Below, one piece after another: positions 8,286 through 17,516 of a DNA stretch of 64,000 nucleotides. The stretch comes from Bacillus sp. 03113 (GTDB lineage Bacteria > Bacillota > Bacilli > Bacillales > Cytobacillaceae). The stretch spans positions 1 to 64,000 of the forward strand of contig NZ_VATK01000011.1 in NCBI RefSeq assembly GCF_006546985.1. The letters run 5' to 3'. How positions within the stretch are numbered: position 1 is the first letter of the stretch; each line of letters starts with the position of its first letter. Made by a program: the position numbers and the translations under genes. Under the pieces are notes generated by a model that was given only the letters and a program-made list of their open reading frames with translations, did not search any database and was not told where the DNA came from.

Positions 8286-8349
8286 TTTACATTTGTTTAA
8301 TGTTTATTTACGTTTGTTTAATGTCCTATTTACTTTTGTTTTTTATAAT
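8286..8349 (+). promoter_or_regulatory. Phased direct repeats and -10 before the phosphonate-type operon
   Basis: TTTAC-N2-TTGTTT occurs three times, starting at 8286, 8307 and 8329, that is every 21-22 bp or two helical turns. The third copy runs into a TATAAT (8344-8349). This is the expected arrangement for a multimeric repressor, and the operon encodes its own DeoR-family regulator. The operator role is inferred. Confidence 0.5.
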
Positions 8350-8394
8350 TTCTTATGAAAACAAAAAAAGCAAAAACAAAACGGAGGATCAAAG

Positions 8395-9489
8395 ATGAAT
8401 AAACTATTCAAAATCTTATCAGTAGGATTTCTATCAACTTCGCTTTTAACTGCTTGTGCGCAATCGAGTGCAACGAATAAGGAAACAAATGTAAAGACAG
8501 AGAATTTATCACTAGAAGAAATTACAAATAAAGCAAAAGAGGAAGGGGAAGTTGCCAGCGTTGGGATGCCTGATAGCTGGGCAAACTGGGGAGAAACCTG
8601 GAAAGAACTAGATAGTGAATACAATTTAAAGCATAAAGATACAGATATGTCGAGTGCTGAGGAATTGGCTAAATTCGAATCTGAAGGCAAGAATGCAACG
8701 GCTGATATCGGGGATGTTGGCATTAACTTTGGTCCATTAGCAAAGGAAAAGGGATTAACGCTTCCGTATAAAACCTCTTATTGGGATGACGTTCCAGATT
8801 GGGCAAAGGATGATGAGGGGCATTGGATTCTAGGCTATACCGGTACAATCGCATTTTTAACGGATAAAAATAATGTGAAAAATCCGCCAAAAACATGGGA
8901 TGATTTATTAAATGGTGATTATAAAGTGGCGATCGGTGATGTAACAAAAGGTACTCAATCTCAATTTGCTGTTTTAGCAGCAGCGATGGCGAATGGTGGA
9001 GATGAAAAAGATATAGAACCAGGTCTTGAGTACTTTGACAAGATTGCTAAACAAGGTCGTCTTTCTTCTGTAGATTCATCTATTGCCAATTTAGAAAAAG
9101 GTGAAATTGATGTAGCAGTTGTTTGGGATTTCAATGGCTTAAACTATCGTGATCAAATTGATAAGGATCGCTTTGAGGTTTCCATTCCTGAAGATGCTTC
9201 AGTTGTAAGTGGTTATACAACGGTCATTAATAAAAATGCCAAGCATCCACATGCAGCGATGTTAGCACGTGAATATATTTTATCCGATGAAGGACAAATT
9301 AATTTAGCACGCGGATATGCTCGTCCAATTCGTGATAATGTTGAACTGCCTGCTGATGTGCAAGAAAAAGTTCTTCCTAAAGAGCAATATGAAAATGCGA
9401 AACCAGTAGAAGATTTTAAGGCTTGGGATGAAACGGCTAAACAGCTTCCGCAATTATGGCAAGAAAAGGTACTGATCCATGTTAAATAA
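8395..9489 (+). CDS. ABC transporter substrate-binding lipoprotein
   Basis: The signal peptide ends in LLTAC with the lipidated Cys21. The rest is a type 2 periplasmic-binding fold of the Fe3+/AEP/putrescine-like group (TSYWDDVPDWA, GYTGTIAFLTDKNNVKNPPKTWDDLLNGDYKV). It is the first gene of a seven-gene operon with a hydrolase, two permeases and an ATPase. The phosphatase-type partners suggest the ligand is an organophosphate or phosphonate, but the sequence does not fix it. Start: ATG behind CGGAGG. It overlaps the next gene by 11 nt. Confidence 0.82.
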   Translation: MNKLFKILSVGFLSTSLLTACAQSSATNKETNVKTENLSLEEITNKAKEEGEVASVGMPDSWANWGETWKELDSEYNLKHKDTDMSSAEELAKFESEGKNATADIGDVGINFGPLAKEKGLTLPYKTSYWDDVPDWAKDDEGHWILGYTGTIAFLTDKNNVKNPPKTWDDLLNGDYKVAIGDVTKGTQSQFAVLAAAMANGGDEKDIEPGLEYFDKIAKQGRLSSVDSSIANLEKGEIDVAVVWDFNGLNYRDQIDKDRFEVSIPEDASVVSGYTTVINKNAKHPHAAMLAREYILSDEGQINLARGYARPIRDNVELPADVQEKVLPKEQYENAKPVEDFKAWDETAKQLPQLWQEKVLIHVK

Positions 9490-10318
9490 TAAATTAGCGA
9501 TGATTATGCTTGACGGCTTGCGTTTTGACGCAGCCGTTGAGCAAATGGGTTATTTAGGTCATTTAGTTGAAAAAGGAATCGCGGCACGTTACTGTGTGAA
9601 ATCAGAAATACCTAGTTTATCGAGACCGTTATACGAGGTTCTTTTAACAGGGACACCGCCGTATCAAAATGGGATTACGACAAACCAAACGGTGCGATTA
9701 TCGAATCAAGAAAGCCTGTTCCATCTAACAAAACGCTATGGGTTAACGAATGCAACAGCCTCTTATTATTGGGTAAGTGAATTGTATAATCGGGCTCCCT
9801 TTGTCATCCAGGAGGATCGAATTCAACATAACCCGGATCATCCAATTCAGCATGGCATGTTCTATTTCGAAGATCATTATCCTGATTCTCATTTATTTGC
9901 AGACGCACACCATTTACTTACAACCTATCATCCTGATTTTTTATATGTTCATTCTATGAATATTGATGATTTTGGCCATAAGTTTACTGCAAATTCGAGG
10001 GAATACAAGGGAAGTGTTTTGATGGTTGATTCCATACTAGGTACCATCATACCAGCTTGGATGGAAAAGGGTTATCAAATCATCGTCACAGCAGATCATG
10101 GCATGAATGATGATGGGCATCACGGCGGCACGTTAAATGATGTAAGAAATGTTCCTTTATTTATCATTTCAGATCAAATAGAACCAGGCATTTACAAAGA
10201 AGAGATTTCCCAGCTTATGATTGCACCTTTGGCATGCCAATTGTTGCAGATAAAGCCAACTGCTGCTATGACTCCACTATCATTGCCAGGGATGAGAGCC
10301 GGAAGCTCTACCTTGTAA
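9479..10318 (+). CDS. Alkaline phosphatase superfamily hydrolase (NPP/phosphonoacetate-hydrolase type)
   Basis: The 279-aa cytoplasmic enzyme has the superfamily metal-site motifs: MLDGLRFD near the N-terminus (first Asp), IDDFGHKF in the middle, and TADHGMNDDGHHGG (Asp-His pair and a third His). The presumed nucleophile is in the SEIPSLSRPLYEVLLTG stretch. The family includes nucleotide pyrophosphatases/phosphodiesterases and phosphonoacetate hydrolases. It is placed between the binding protein and the permeases, so it probably cleaves the imported compound. There is no signal peptide. Confidence 0.78.
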   Translation: MLNNKLAMIMLDGLRFDAAVEQMGYLGHLVEKGIAARYCVKSEIPSLSRPLYEVLLTGTPPYQNGITTNQTVRLSNQESLFHLTKRYGLTNATASYYWVSELYNRAPFVIQEDRIQHNPDHPIQHGMFYFEDHYPDSHLFADAHHLLTTYHPDFLYVHSMNIDDFGHKFTANSREYKGSVLMVDSILGTIIPAWMEKGYQIIVTADHGMNDDGHHGGTLNDVRNVPLFIISDQIEPGIYKEEISQLMIAPLACQLLQIKPTAAMTPLSLPGMRAGSSTL

Positions 10319-10335
10319 GAAAGAAGGTGTCCCAA

Positions 10336-11184
10336 TTGAATCATAAAATAGACAAATTAATTCTTTTTACACTTTTGCCGTTTATTCTTTTTATTGTGAT
10401 GTTTTTATTCGTTCCACTTTTCACCATGATCACAGCAAGCTTTAGCGGTGAGAATGGCAGCGGATGGACATTTGGAAACTATATTGAAATTTTTACGAAT
10501 TCCTTTTATTATCAATCTTTTAAAAATAGTGCCATCATCTCTCTAACATCAAGTCTAATAGGCTTGGTTATCGCTCTTTTCGTTGCGTACTCATTTACAA
10601 AATTTCCTTCTGCTTTTCAAGAGAAATTATTGCTTTTCGTTAATATGATATCAAATTTTGCAGGTGTACCACTTGCATTTGCTTTTATCATATTACTAGG
10701 AAACAGTGGTGTGTTTACGCTTTTATTTCATAAGTTTGGCATGGAGTGGCTTCAACAATTTGATTTATATTCTTGGGCAGGCTTAACGATGATTTACGTC
10801 TATTTTCAGCTTCCCCTTGCTGCGTTGCTTTTGTTTCCGATGTATAAAGGGATTGATGAGAAATGGAAGGAGGCTTCCTATTTATTAGGAGCAACACCCT
10901 TTACCTTTTGGCGAAAAATTGGATTACCTTATCTTCTTCCTGGAATTACCGGAACACTTAGTATTTTATTTGCCAATGCGATGGGTGCCTATGCAACGGC
11001 TTATGCACTAGTAGGAAGCAAATTTAATCTTCTTCCTATTCGAATTGGATCATTGGTTTCAGGTGATATTTATGCTCGTCCGGAACTTGGAAGTGCCCTT
11101 GCTGTGATTCTTGCTTTGTTAATGATGATGGCCATGCTGATTAATGAATGGTTATTACGTAAGGTTCGGAGGGATATCAAGTGA
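10336..11184 (+). CDS. ABC transporter permease 1
   Basis: The membrane protein has about six helices, and the coupling motif with EASYLLGATPFTFWRKIGLPYLLPG near residues 180-205 is the EAA loop that contacts the ATPase. The TTG at 10336 is chosen because AAGGTG ends 6 nt before it; the frame is open further upstream, but that part overlaps the hydrolase gene and lacks hydrophobicity. It overlaps the next permease by 4 nt. Confidence 0.82.
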   Translation: MNHKIDKLILFTLLPFILFIVMFLFVPLFTMITASFSGENGSGWTFGNYIEIFTNSFYYQSFKNSAIISLTSSLIGLVIALFVAYSFTKFPSAFQEKLLLFVNMISNFAGVPLAFAFIILLGNSGVFTLLFHKFGMEWLQQFDLYSWAGLTMIYVYFQLPLAALLLFPMYKGIDEKWKEASYLLGATPFTFWRKIGLPYLLPGITGTLSILFANAMGAYATAYALVGSKFNLLPIRIGSLVSGDIYARPELGSALAVILALLMMMAMLINEWLLRKVRRDIK

Positions 11185-11972
11185 AAAAAAGGATGACGCA
11201 GCATCACATTATTGTAACGCTTTTTCTCCTTTATTTAGCTTTACCGCTCATCGCAACGTTCTTTTATTCCATTGCAACAAGGTGGACGAAAACCATTTTT
11301 CCAGATGGTTTGACGCTAAAATGGTATACAGAATTATACGGAGATCCTCGTTTTATTGAAGCAATGAGTCGAACATTTTTATTAACTGTTGGTTCAATGA
11401 TTGTCATTATTCTCATTATGGTCCCGACGGTATTTGTTATTACTGTTTATTTACCGAAGCTAGAACGGATCTTAAAAGTCATTGTTCTAATGCCCTATGC
11501 CATTCCAGGCGTTGTGGCAGCAGTAGGATTGCTTCGAGCATACGCAGGAGGAGCGATTCCAATGGTTGTGATCTTATCAGGTGCTTTCTTTGTTGCTGTT
11601 CTACCTTTTATGTATCAAGGGATCCGGAATAGTTTACAATCCGTTAATTCCGTAACGCTAATGGAAGCCGCAGAGCTATTAGGAGCAACTCGAACACAGT
11701 CTTTTATAAATGTGATCTTACCAAATATTAAATCAGGGGTTATTGTTTCTTCTATATTGTCTTTTTCTATTTTATTCGGGGAGTTTGTATTAACGAATTT
11801 ATTAGTTGGAGGATATTTTGAAACGATTCAAATTTATTTATTCCGGCGTATGAATGAAAGCGGGCATTTATCAAGCTCAGTCGTCATTTCATATTTTATC
11901 GTACTCGTCTTATTGTGCTGGATCATTATCAAGATTAGTTCCAATAAAAAGATTCAAAAGGAGAAAGTTTGA
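11181..11972 (+). CDS. ABC transporter permease 2
   Basis: The 263-aa CysW/PotC-type permease has about six helices and an EAA loop (EAAELLGATRTQSFINVILPNIKSG). It starts by ATGA-type overlap with permease 1 and ends in a TGATG overlap with the ATPase gene. It forms the heterodimeric channel with permease 1. Confidence 0.85.
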   Translation: MKKRMTQHHIIVTLFLLYLALPLIATFFYSIATRWTKTIFPDGLTLKWYTELYGDPRFIEAMSRTFLLTVGSMIVIILIMVPTVFVITVYLPKLERILKVIVLMPYAIPGVVAAVGLLRAYAGGAIPMVVILSGAFFVAVLPFMYQGIRNSLQSVNSVTLMEAAELLGATRTQSFINVILPNIKSGVIVSSILSFSILFGEFVLTNLLVGGYFETIQIYLFRRMNESGHLSSSVVISYFIVLVLLCWIIIKISSNKKIQKEKV

Positions 11973-12976
11973 TGAGCTTTTTAACGATTAATCAAATGTC
12001 TCTTTCATTTGGGGATGTTAGGGTATTAAATAATTTGTCTCTCTCGATTGAAAAAGGAGAACTTGTCACTCTTTTAGGACCGAGCGGTTGTGGAAAGTCT
12101 ACTCTCTTGAGAGCAATCGCTGGTTTAACAGCCGTTAACTCTGGAGAAATCAAAATGGAGGATAAAAGGATTACGAATTTGCCTCCGAAGGAACGACATG
12201 TAGGGATGGTTTTTCAGTCTTACGCATTGTTTCCGAATATGACCGTATTTGAAAATGTTGCATTTGGATTAAAAATGAAAAAGCTGTCAAAAGAATTTGT
12301 CCAGGACAAGGTAACGGCTATCCTTCAACTTGTTGGTTTGCAAGAGAAAGAGAATGCTTATCCCCATGAGCTTTCAGGAGGGCAGCAGCAGCGGGTGGCA
12401 CTTGCACGTTCGATTGTCATTGAACCTAAAATTATTTTACTAGACGAGCCTTTAAGTGCACTCGATGCTCAAATAAGGAAAAATCTTCAATCTCAGCTAC
12501 GTTCGATTCAACAAAGATTAGGGATGACGATGATTTTTGTTACACATGATCAAGAAGAAGCAATGGCTATTTCCGATCGAATTTACTTAATGAATAAGGG
12601 AGAGATCGCACAGGTTGGAACTCCAGAGGAATTATATACGAAACCAAAAAGTGAATTTGTCGCTCGTTTTATCGGTCACTATAATGTTTTAACTCGTGCT
12701 CAAGTTGGCTTCCTTTTTGATTCTAGTCATGATTTTGCAGGAGAAACGTTTGCTATTCGTCCAGAAGCTTTTCAAATTGAACGAACAGAAGATTGCTTAT
12801 CCGTTAAAGGAAAAGTGCAAGATATAACCATATTAGGGAATATTGTTCGTTATGAACTAAATGTCAACGGTGTCCCCATTTTTGTAGAGCAATTGCACCA
12901 TTCGAAAAAAAGAATTATGTATAATGAGGAAAAAATCTTATTTATTGAAAAAGAGGATGTGATTTCCTTTCAATGA
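11972..12976 (+). CDS. ABC transporter ATP-binding protein
   Basis: The 334-aa PotA/FbpC-type ATPase has Walker A (GPSGCGKST), a Q-loop (FQSYALFPNMTV), the signature LSGGQQQRVALARS, Walker B (IILLDEPLSALD) and the H-loop THDQEEA. A C-terminal TOBE-like regulatory domain (about residues 240-334) follows. ATG 11972 overlaps the previous stop (TGATG), and the end overlaps the DeoR gene by 4 nt, showing tight coupling. Confidence 0.9.
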   Translation: MSFLTINQMSLSFGDVRVLNNLSLSIEKGELVTLLGPSGCGKSTLLRAIAGLTAVNSGEIKMEDKRITNLPPKERHVGMVFQSYALFPNMTVFENVAFGLKMKKLSKEFVQDKVTAILQLVGLQEKENAYPHELSGGQQQRVALARSIVIEPKIILLDEPLSALDAQIRKNLQSQLRSIQQRLGMTMIFVTHDQEEAMAISDRIYLMNKGEIAQVGTPEELYTKPKSEFVARFIGHYNVLTRAQVGFLFDSSHDFAGETFAIRPEAFQIERTEDCLSVKGKVQDITILGNIVRYELNVNGVPIFVEQLHHSKKRIMYNEEKILFIEKEDVISFQ

Positions 12977-13752
12977 ATCATGTAACAGAAGAGAGAAAAC
13001 AATCCATATTAATAGAATTAGAACAAAAAGGTAAAGTTTTTGTGAATATCCTATCTGAACAGCTTGGTGTTACACCCGAAACGATTCGTCGTGACCTTGC
13101 TTCTCTTGAAGAGCAGAGGTTATTAAAACGAGTTCATGGAGGTGCGGTCTCTTTTCGTGGAGAAAGGATAGAGCCTTCTTTTGAAAAAAAGAGAAAAATA
13201 CGACAAGCTGAAAAAAAACATATTGGGGAAGCAGCTGCAAAATGTATTGAATCTGGTGATACCATTGTGATTGATGTAGGCACAACAACCTTAGAATTAT
13301 GTCATGCCATTCACAATGTCGAAAACATAACCATCGTAACCAATTCATTGATCGCTGCATCAACCTTAAATGATCGTTTAGAGAAAAAAGCATTTTCCGG
13401 GGAAATTATCATTCTTGGTGGCATGCTCCATACAGCGCAGCAATCGATAAAAGGGGCTTTAACAGCTCAAATGCTTAACTCTTTTCGAGTGGACAAGGCT
13501 TTTATTTCGTGCGGAGGCATTTCTCAAGGATATGTTAGTGACTTTGATATTGAAGAAATCGAAGTATCGAAAGTGATGATGAAAATATCTCGTGAAAGTT
13601 ACTTATTAGCAGATCATTCAAAAATCAATAAAGAAGCGTTTTACCTTATAGGGGAGATGTCCTTATTTGATTATCTTATAAGTGACATAGATCCCGACAA
13701 GGAATGGAAGAGTTTGATGAAAGAAAATAATGTTACTTGGATTACAGCCTAG
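12973..13752 (+). CDS. DeoR-family transcriptional regulator
   Basis: The 259-aa regulator has an N-terminal winged helix (RKQSILIELEQKGKV through VTPETIRRDLASLEEQ, and the ERGHVHGG-like LLKRVHGGA) and a C-terminal sugar-phosphate sensing domain with VIDVGTTTLELCHAI and TNSLIAA. Family members usually repress their operon until a phosphorylated metabolite binds. The phased repeats at 8286-8340 are the best operator candidate. It overlaps the ATPase gene by 4 nt. Confidence 0.88.
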   Translation: MNHVTEERKQSILIELEQKGKVFVNILSEQLGVTPETIRRDLASLEEQRLLKRVHGGAVSFRGERIEPSFEKKRKIRQAEKKHIGEAAAKCIESGDTIVIDVGTTTLELCHAIHNVENITIVTNSLIAASTLNDRLEKKAFSGEIIILGGMLHTAQQSIKGALTAQMLNSFRVDKAFISCGGISQGYVSDFDIEEIEVSKVMMKISRESYLLADHSKINKEAFYLIGEMSLFDYLISDIDPDKEWKSLMKENNVTWITA

Positions 13753-13763
13753 GAGGAATAAAC

Positions 13764-14759
13764 ATGAAGGTAGACTATCATGTGCATCTTGAAGAAGGTC
13801 CTTACTCAATGCGCTGGCTTGATCGGACAAATGAGGCTATAGAGCATTTTGAGCCGTCTCCATTTTCAAAACATACAGTAGATTGGCTTACTTTTAGCAG
13901 GCAGCGTCTTCAAAAAAGGTTAGAGGAGGGGGCCTATTCAACCTACTGGCTTGATTTATATTTACTTGAAGCTTTACGAAAAGGGATCAAAGAAGTTGGG
14001 ATCGTAGATCATTTGTATCGCTTTACAGAAACGAGAAAATATTATGAAACCTATATTCATCTTGGGAATGATAAACTTGGTACCATACAAAAAACATGGT
14101 TAAATCAAGTGATGAATCAGTCCTTATCGGCTTTTACTCATTCAATACTACAAGCGAAAGAGCGATGGGCAAAACATGGAGTGACATTGCGGCTCGGAAT
14201 TGAAGCTGATTATTTTGAAGGTGGAGAAAAGGAGCTTGAAAAATTGTTAGCCCTTGGAGAATGGGACTATATCATTGGATCTGTTCATTTTCTTGATGGT
14301 TGGGGATTTGATAATCCAGAAACCAAATCGTTATATGAAGAACGAAATCTAGAAGATTTGTATGAGCGTTTTTTCAAAACAGTTGAGAAAGGAATTCGTT
14401 CAAATCTTTTTCATATATCTGCACATCTTGATAATCTTAAAGTATTTAACTATCGACCTGATGAAAATGATTTAATCCCTTACTATCACCGAATTGCCAA
14501 AGCATTAAAAGAGACCAATACAGCAACCGAAATAAATGCGGGATTATATTATCGATATCCCGTTGAAGAAATGTGCCCAAGCCCTTTGTTTCTGCAAATT
14601 TTAGCTCAATATGAGATCCCGATCACATTATCATCTGATTCTCATTTCCCAGACGATCTAGGGAATTACATTGAGCAAAACTCACAAACTCTTAAACAAC
14701 ATGGATTCACAAGCATTGCTTCATTTCATAATGGCAAACGAGTAATGATTTCGATTTAA
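13764..14759 (+). CDS. PHP-domain phosphoesterase (histidinol-phosphatase-like)
   Basis: The 331-aa PHP-fold enzyme shows DYHVHLEEGPYS at its start (metal-binding His pair), EIGIVDH-type VGIVDHLYRF, RLGIEADYFEG, IGSVHFLDGW, HISAHLD, and SSDSHFPDDLG near the end. The ATG at 13764 has AGGAGG at a good distance; an upstream ATG in frame (13737) lies inside the regulator gene. The fold includes histidinol phosphatase and cyclic-phosphate hydrolases. In this operon it probably removes phosphate after the first hydrolase acts. Confidence 0.82.
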   Translation: MKVDYHVHLEEGPYSMRWLDRTNEAIEHFEPSPFSKHTVDWLTFSRQRLQKRLEEGAYSTYWLDLYLLEALRKGIKEVGIVDHLYRFTETRKYYETYIHLGNDKLGTIQKTWLNQVMNQSLSAFTHSILQAKERWAKHGVTLRLGIEADYFEGGEKELEKLLALGEWDYIIGSVHFLDGWGFDNPETKSLYEERNLEDLYERFFKTVEKGIRSNLFHISAHLDNLKVFNYRPDENDLIPYYHRIAKALKETNTATEINAGLYYRYPVEEMCPSPLFLQILAQYEIPITLSSDSHFPDDLGNYIEQNSQTLKQHGFTSIASFHNGKRVMISI

Positions 14760-14801
14760 GGTGTAATTAATGATGAGGCTACGTTAAAATACTTCCGCTG
14801 A

Positions 14802-14851
14802 TTTTTGAATCATTCGTGTGAAACAACTTTTCACATGAATGATTCAAAAAT
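14802..14851. terminator. Bidirectional intrinsic terminator
   Basis: Arms TTTTTGAATCATTCGTGTGAA and TTCACATGAATGATTCAAAAA pair with about two mismatches and end in T/A runs, closing both the operon and the convergent hemAT copy 2. Confidence 0.9.
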
Positions 14852-14887
14852 TGCTTTAATCAACTGTATTCTTTAACAAAGCCTAAT

Positions 14888-16186
14888 TTAAACCATATTA
14901 GCTGTTTCGTTTAAGTTTTCAGCAGACGTGGTTACTCCGGACATGGCTTCACGAATGTCTCGAATGGTTTCTACTAACAGACTCATTTGTGCTTGCACCT
15001 CTGAAACGTTCGTTGCATTTGTTTCCATAGTAGAAGCAATTTGACAAAAGGCTTCATTCGTTTGTTCTGATTTTTCTTTCCCTTCAAAAACTGCTTCATT
15101 TACATTATGTAAGGCTTCATTCACAATTCGCGCATATTCATTTGATGTTTCTATATGTGACTGTATTTGAGCAATCGAATTCTTCGTTTGTTCCGCCAGT
15201 CTTTTCACTTCACCTGCAACGACTGCAAAGCCTTTCCCATGTTCCCCTGCACGTGCTGCCTCAATTGCTGAATTTAATGATAATAAATTTGTCTGGTTAG
15301 CAATCTCTTGGACAAGCTTTACGACGTTCGTAATTTGATTGGATGATTCGATTAAGTGCTGTACCATTTGATTAACATTTTTCGTATTGTCTATTATTAA
15401 TTGAATATTTGCGGTGAGTTCATCAATTAAGAGCTGCCCTTTTGAGGAAAATTGATGAGCGAGTCTTGATTGATCATTTGTATGTGAGATTAGCTTATTT
15501 ACTTCTTCGCTGTTTAACATCAATGCTTCAACAGCATGATTCGTTTCTACTGCAAGTGAGGCAAGATCCGAGCTTGTTTCAAGAACCTCTCTTTTTATGT
15601 CCTTTTTCACCTTCAGGTATTCCGCTTCTTTTTGTGTATTATGTTCTTTTTCATATGCTTCTAAAACAATTTGCTGTTCAAAGCTTAATATTTTCATAAT
15701 GACTAAAGTCATTTGCTTTATTTCTTCTCGGTCTTGAACTTCTGTAAAAATAATTTTTAACAAAGTATCTTGTAGATTTTGAAATGCACCCATATACCAA
15801 GCAGGCTTTAATCCAATATGAAAATGAACCTTGGCAACTCTCAATCTTTTTTCCACAAACTCCTCATTGATAGATCCATTAAATAAATCATTGATATGTG
15901 TGAAAAGTGTATTACGCAGTCGATTCACCTGACTGTGTTTTTCAATTAGTTCTTTTAATTCTTTTATTCTTAAAATCGTATCGTAAAAGCTGTCCACGAT
16001 TACATTGATATTTTTTTCAATTAGAGGTTGAATACATTTTACAATTTGTAAATCCTCTACGGTAAGATTGATCATTTTTAACTTTTCTAATATAGTAATA
16101 TCAGAAACTTCAATAGTCGCGGAATGTTCTATACTGTTAGATAACCATTTTTTTATATGAGATTTATTTCGAGAAAATATTACCAT
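14888..16186 (-). CDS. hemAT: Heme-based aerotactic transducer HemAT (copy 2)
   Basis: The 432-aa paralogue of the 6759-8057 product can be aligned without gaps over most of its length. It keeps the heme histidine ([17 protein letters not shown]) and the MCP hairpin ([23 protein letters not shown]). Differences are concentrated in the helical linker and C-terminal methylation helix (for example NETANMV versus NQTANLV). ATG follows AAAGGAGATG. Two copies flanking an organophosphate operon imply a duplication; both look intact, so they may differ in oxygen affinity or expression. Confidence 0.92.
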   Translation of the reverse strand: MVIFSRNKSHIKKWLSNSIEHSATIEVSDITILEKLKMINLTVEDLQIVKCIQPLIEKNINVIVDSFYDTILRIKELKELIEKHSQVNRLRNTLFTHINDLFNGSINEEFVEKRLRVAKVHFHIGLKPAWYMGAFQNLQDTLLKIIFTEVQDREEIKQMTLVIMKILSFEQQIVLEAYEKEHNTQKEAEYLKVKKDIKREVLETSSDLASLAVETNHAVEALMLNSEEVNKLISHTNDQSRLAHQFSSKGQLLIDELTANIQLIIDNTKNVNQMVQHLIESSNQITNVVKLVQEIANQTNLLSLNSAIEAARAGEHGKGFAVVAGEVKRLAEQTKNSIAQIQSHIETSNEYARIVNEALHNVNEAVFEGKEKSEQTNEAFCQIASTMETNATNVSEVQAQMSLLVETIRDIREAMSGVTTSAENLNETANMV

Positions 16187-16589
16187 GGCTCATCTCCTTT
16201 TTAATACTAATATTTGTGAATTTATTGTTAAATGGATTAAAAACCACTATAGTTCTTATCATATAGTAGTTAAGTCCTGTTTGAAATATATATTTTTATA
16301 GATTATTAGAATTGTTTACATGTGGTAATATTATGCAAATATAGTATGTTCTATTTCACTTGAAACTTAATTTTATTTATGGGCTTAGATTCATAATCAA
16401 AATAGGAGCTTTGGTTTGCTCCTTATTTTCAGAAAGATTTTTTCAATTGACTTCGTTTCATACTGTTCATTTCTCTTGTATGAGATGCGAAGGATTGCAT
16501 ATAATGGAAGAATATTCTGTACATAGGATCGAGGATTAGTTGTTTTTAAAGATTGGATTTTTATATACATTCGAATGGAGTTGATAAAA
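16187..16589. other. Intergenic region between hemAT copy 2 and the SDR gene
   Basis: It contains the conserved hemAT upstream block (16254-16283) and a small U-tailed hairpin GGAGC/GCTCC (16404-16428, plus strand) with no gene in front of it. The hairpin may be a leftover terminator. No other feature is seen. Confidence 0.5.
16254..16283 (-). promoter_or_regulatory. Conserved upstream block of hemAT copy 2
   Basis: On the minus strand ACAGGACTTAACTACTATA plus GATA matches the block at 8142-8171. It is placed about 70-100 bp before the start codon. Confidence 0.5.
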
Positions 16590-17390
16590 TTGGCGATTTT
16601 TTCAAAAGATGCTTTAGAAGGGAAACATATATTAATAACAGGAGCTACAGGTGGAATTGGATTTGAAACAGCTAAGGTCATTGCATCAATGGGAGCTTCT
16701 GTTACCGTTACGGGTCGAAAGGTGGATACTTTAGAAAATCTGAAGCAAGAACTATTGAGTATAACTGATGAAGAGAAAATTTTCACAAAGGTGGCTGATT
16801 TAAGTAATGAATCAGACAGGATTGAGCTAATAAAAAGTTGTGAGGATCACCTTGGCTTTATTTATGGTCTTGTCAATACAGCAGCCATCATGGGCGGGAC
16901 TGTTGTCGATCAGCTTGAGGAAGAAGATGTTCGCAGCATGATCGATGTCAATTATATTTCAACCTTCAGCCTTACAAAGCTTGTGTATCAAAAAATGCGT
17001 GAGAAAAAAGCTGGTGCAATTGTTAATGTTTCCTCACTTTCAGGATTAAGAGGAACTTATGCTAATGCTGCTTATTCAGCCAGCAAGTTTGCTCTAATTG
17101 GATTTACCCAATCATTAGCGCTTGAAGCTATTCAAGAAAATATTCGTGTTAACGCTGTATGTCCAGGATTTGTTGATACTAAAATGGCGAATGAATATAT
17201 AGAAATAAATGCAAAGGCTAATAATGTATCATTCGAGGAACAAAAATCGAAAAGCGAGAAAAGCATTCCATCAGGCCGATTTACAGCTCCAATTGAAGTA
17301 GCAAATACAATCGCTTTCTTATTAACAGATGCGGCGAATAATATTGTTGGTGAATCCGTGAAGATTTCGGGTGGAGCGGTTATGCGCTAA
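16590..17390 (+). CDS. Short-chain dehydrogenase/reductase
   Basis: The classical SDR of about 266 aa has the cofactor motif TGATGGIGFETAK, the NTAAIMGG structural motif, the catalytic Ser in VSSLSG, the YSASK active-site Tyr/Lys, and NAVCPGFVDTKM. It resembles 3-oxoacyl-ACP reductases (FabG-like), but the substrate is unknown. TTG 16590 sits about 9 nt behind GGAG and gives MAIFSKDALEGK. An in-frame ATG at 16575 has no ribosome site. It is a single-gene unit with its own terminator. Confidence 0.82.
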   Translation: MAIFSKDALEGKHILITGATGGIGFETAKVIASMGASVTVTGRKVDTLENLKQELLSITDEEKIFTKVADLSNESDRIELIKSCEDHLGFIYGLVNTAAIMGGTVVDQLEEEDVRSMIDVNYISTFSLTKLVYQKMREKKAGAIVNVSSLSGLRGTYANAAYSASKFALIGFTQSLALEAIQENIRVNAVCPGFVDTKMANEYIEINAKANNVSFEEQKSKSEKSIPSGRFTAPIEVANTIAFLLTDAANNIVGESVKISGGAVMR

Positions 17391-17395
17391 TAGGA

Positions 17396-17431
17396 GAAAA
17401 AGAAGGACTGGAGTTAATTCAGTCTTTTTTC
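17396..17431 (+). terminator. Intrinsic terminator of the SDR gene
   Basis: GACTG (17406-17410) pairs with CAGTC (17420-17424), extended by A-T pairs, and is followed by six T. Confidence 0.75.
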
Positions 17432-17516
17432 TATTGGGAAATAATATAGTAATCTATAGATAAAGAGTCTGTTTTTATAAATGCAAAAAGTATTTACAAG
17501 GCATGGAGGTAAAAAT

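Noticed and set aside
8343-8723. 126-aa minus-strand open frame over the start of the binding-protein gene
   Set aside because: It covers the promoter and signal peptide of a clear gene; its Ser/Phe-rich product looks like an antisense artefact.
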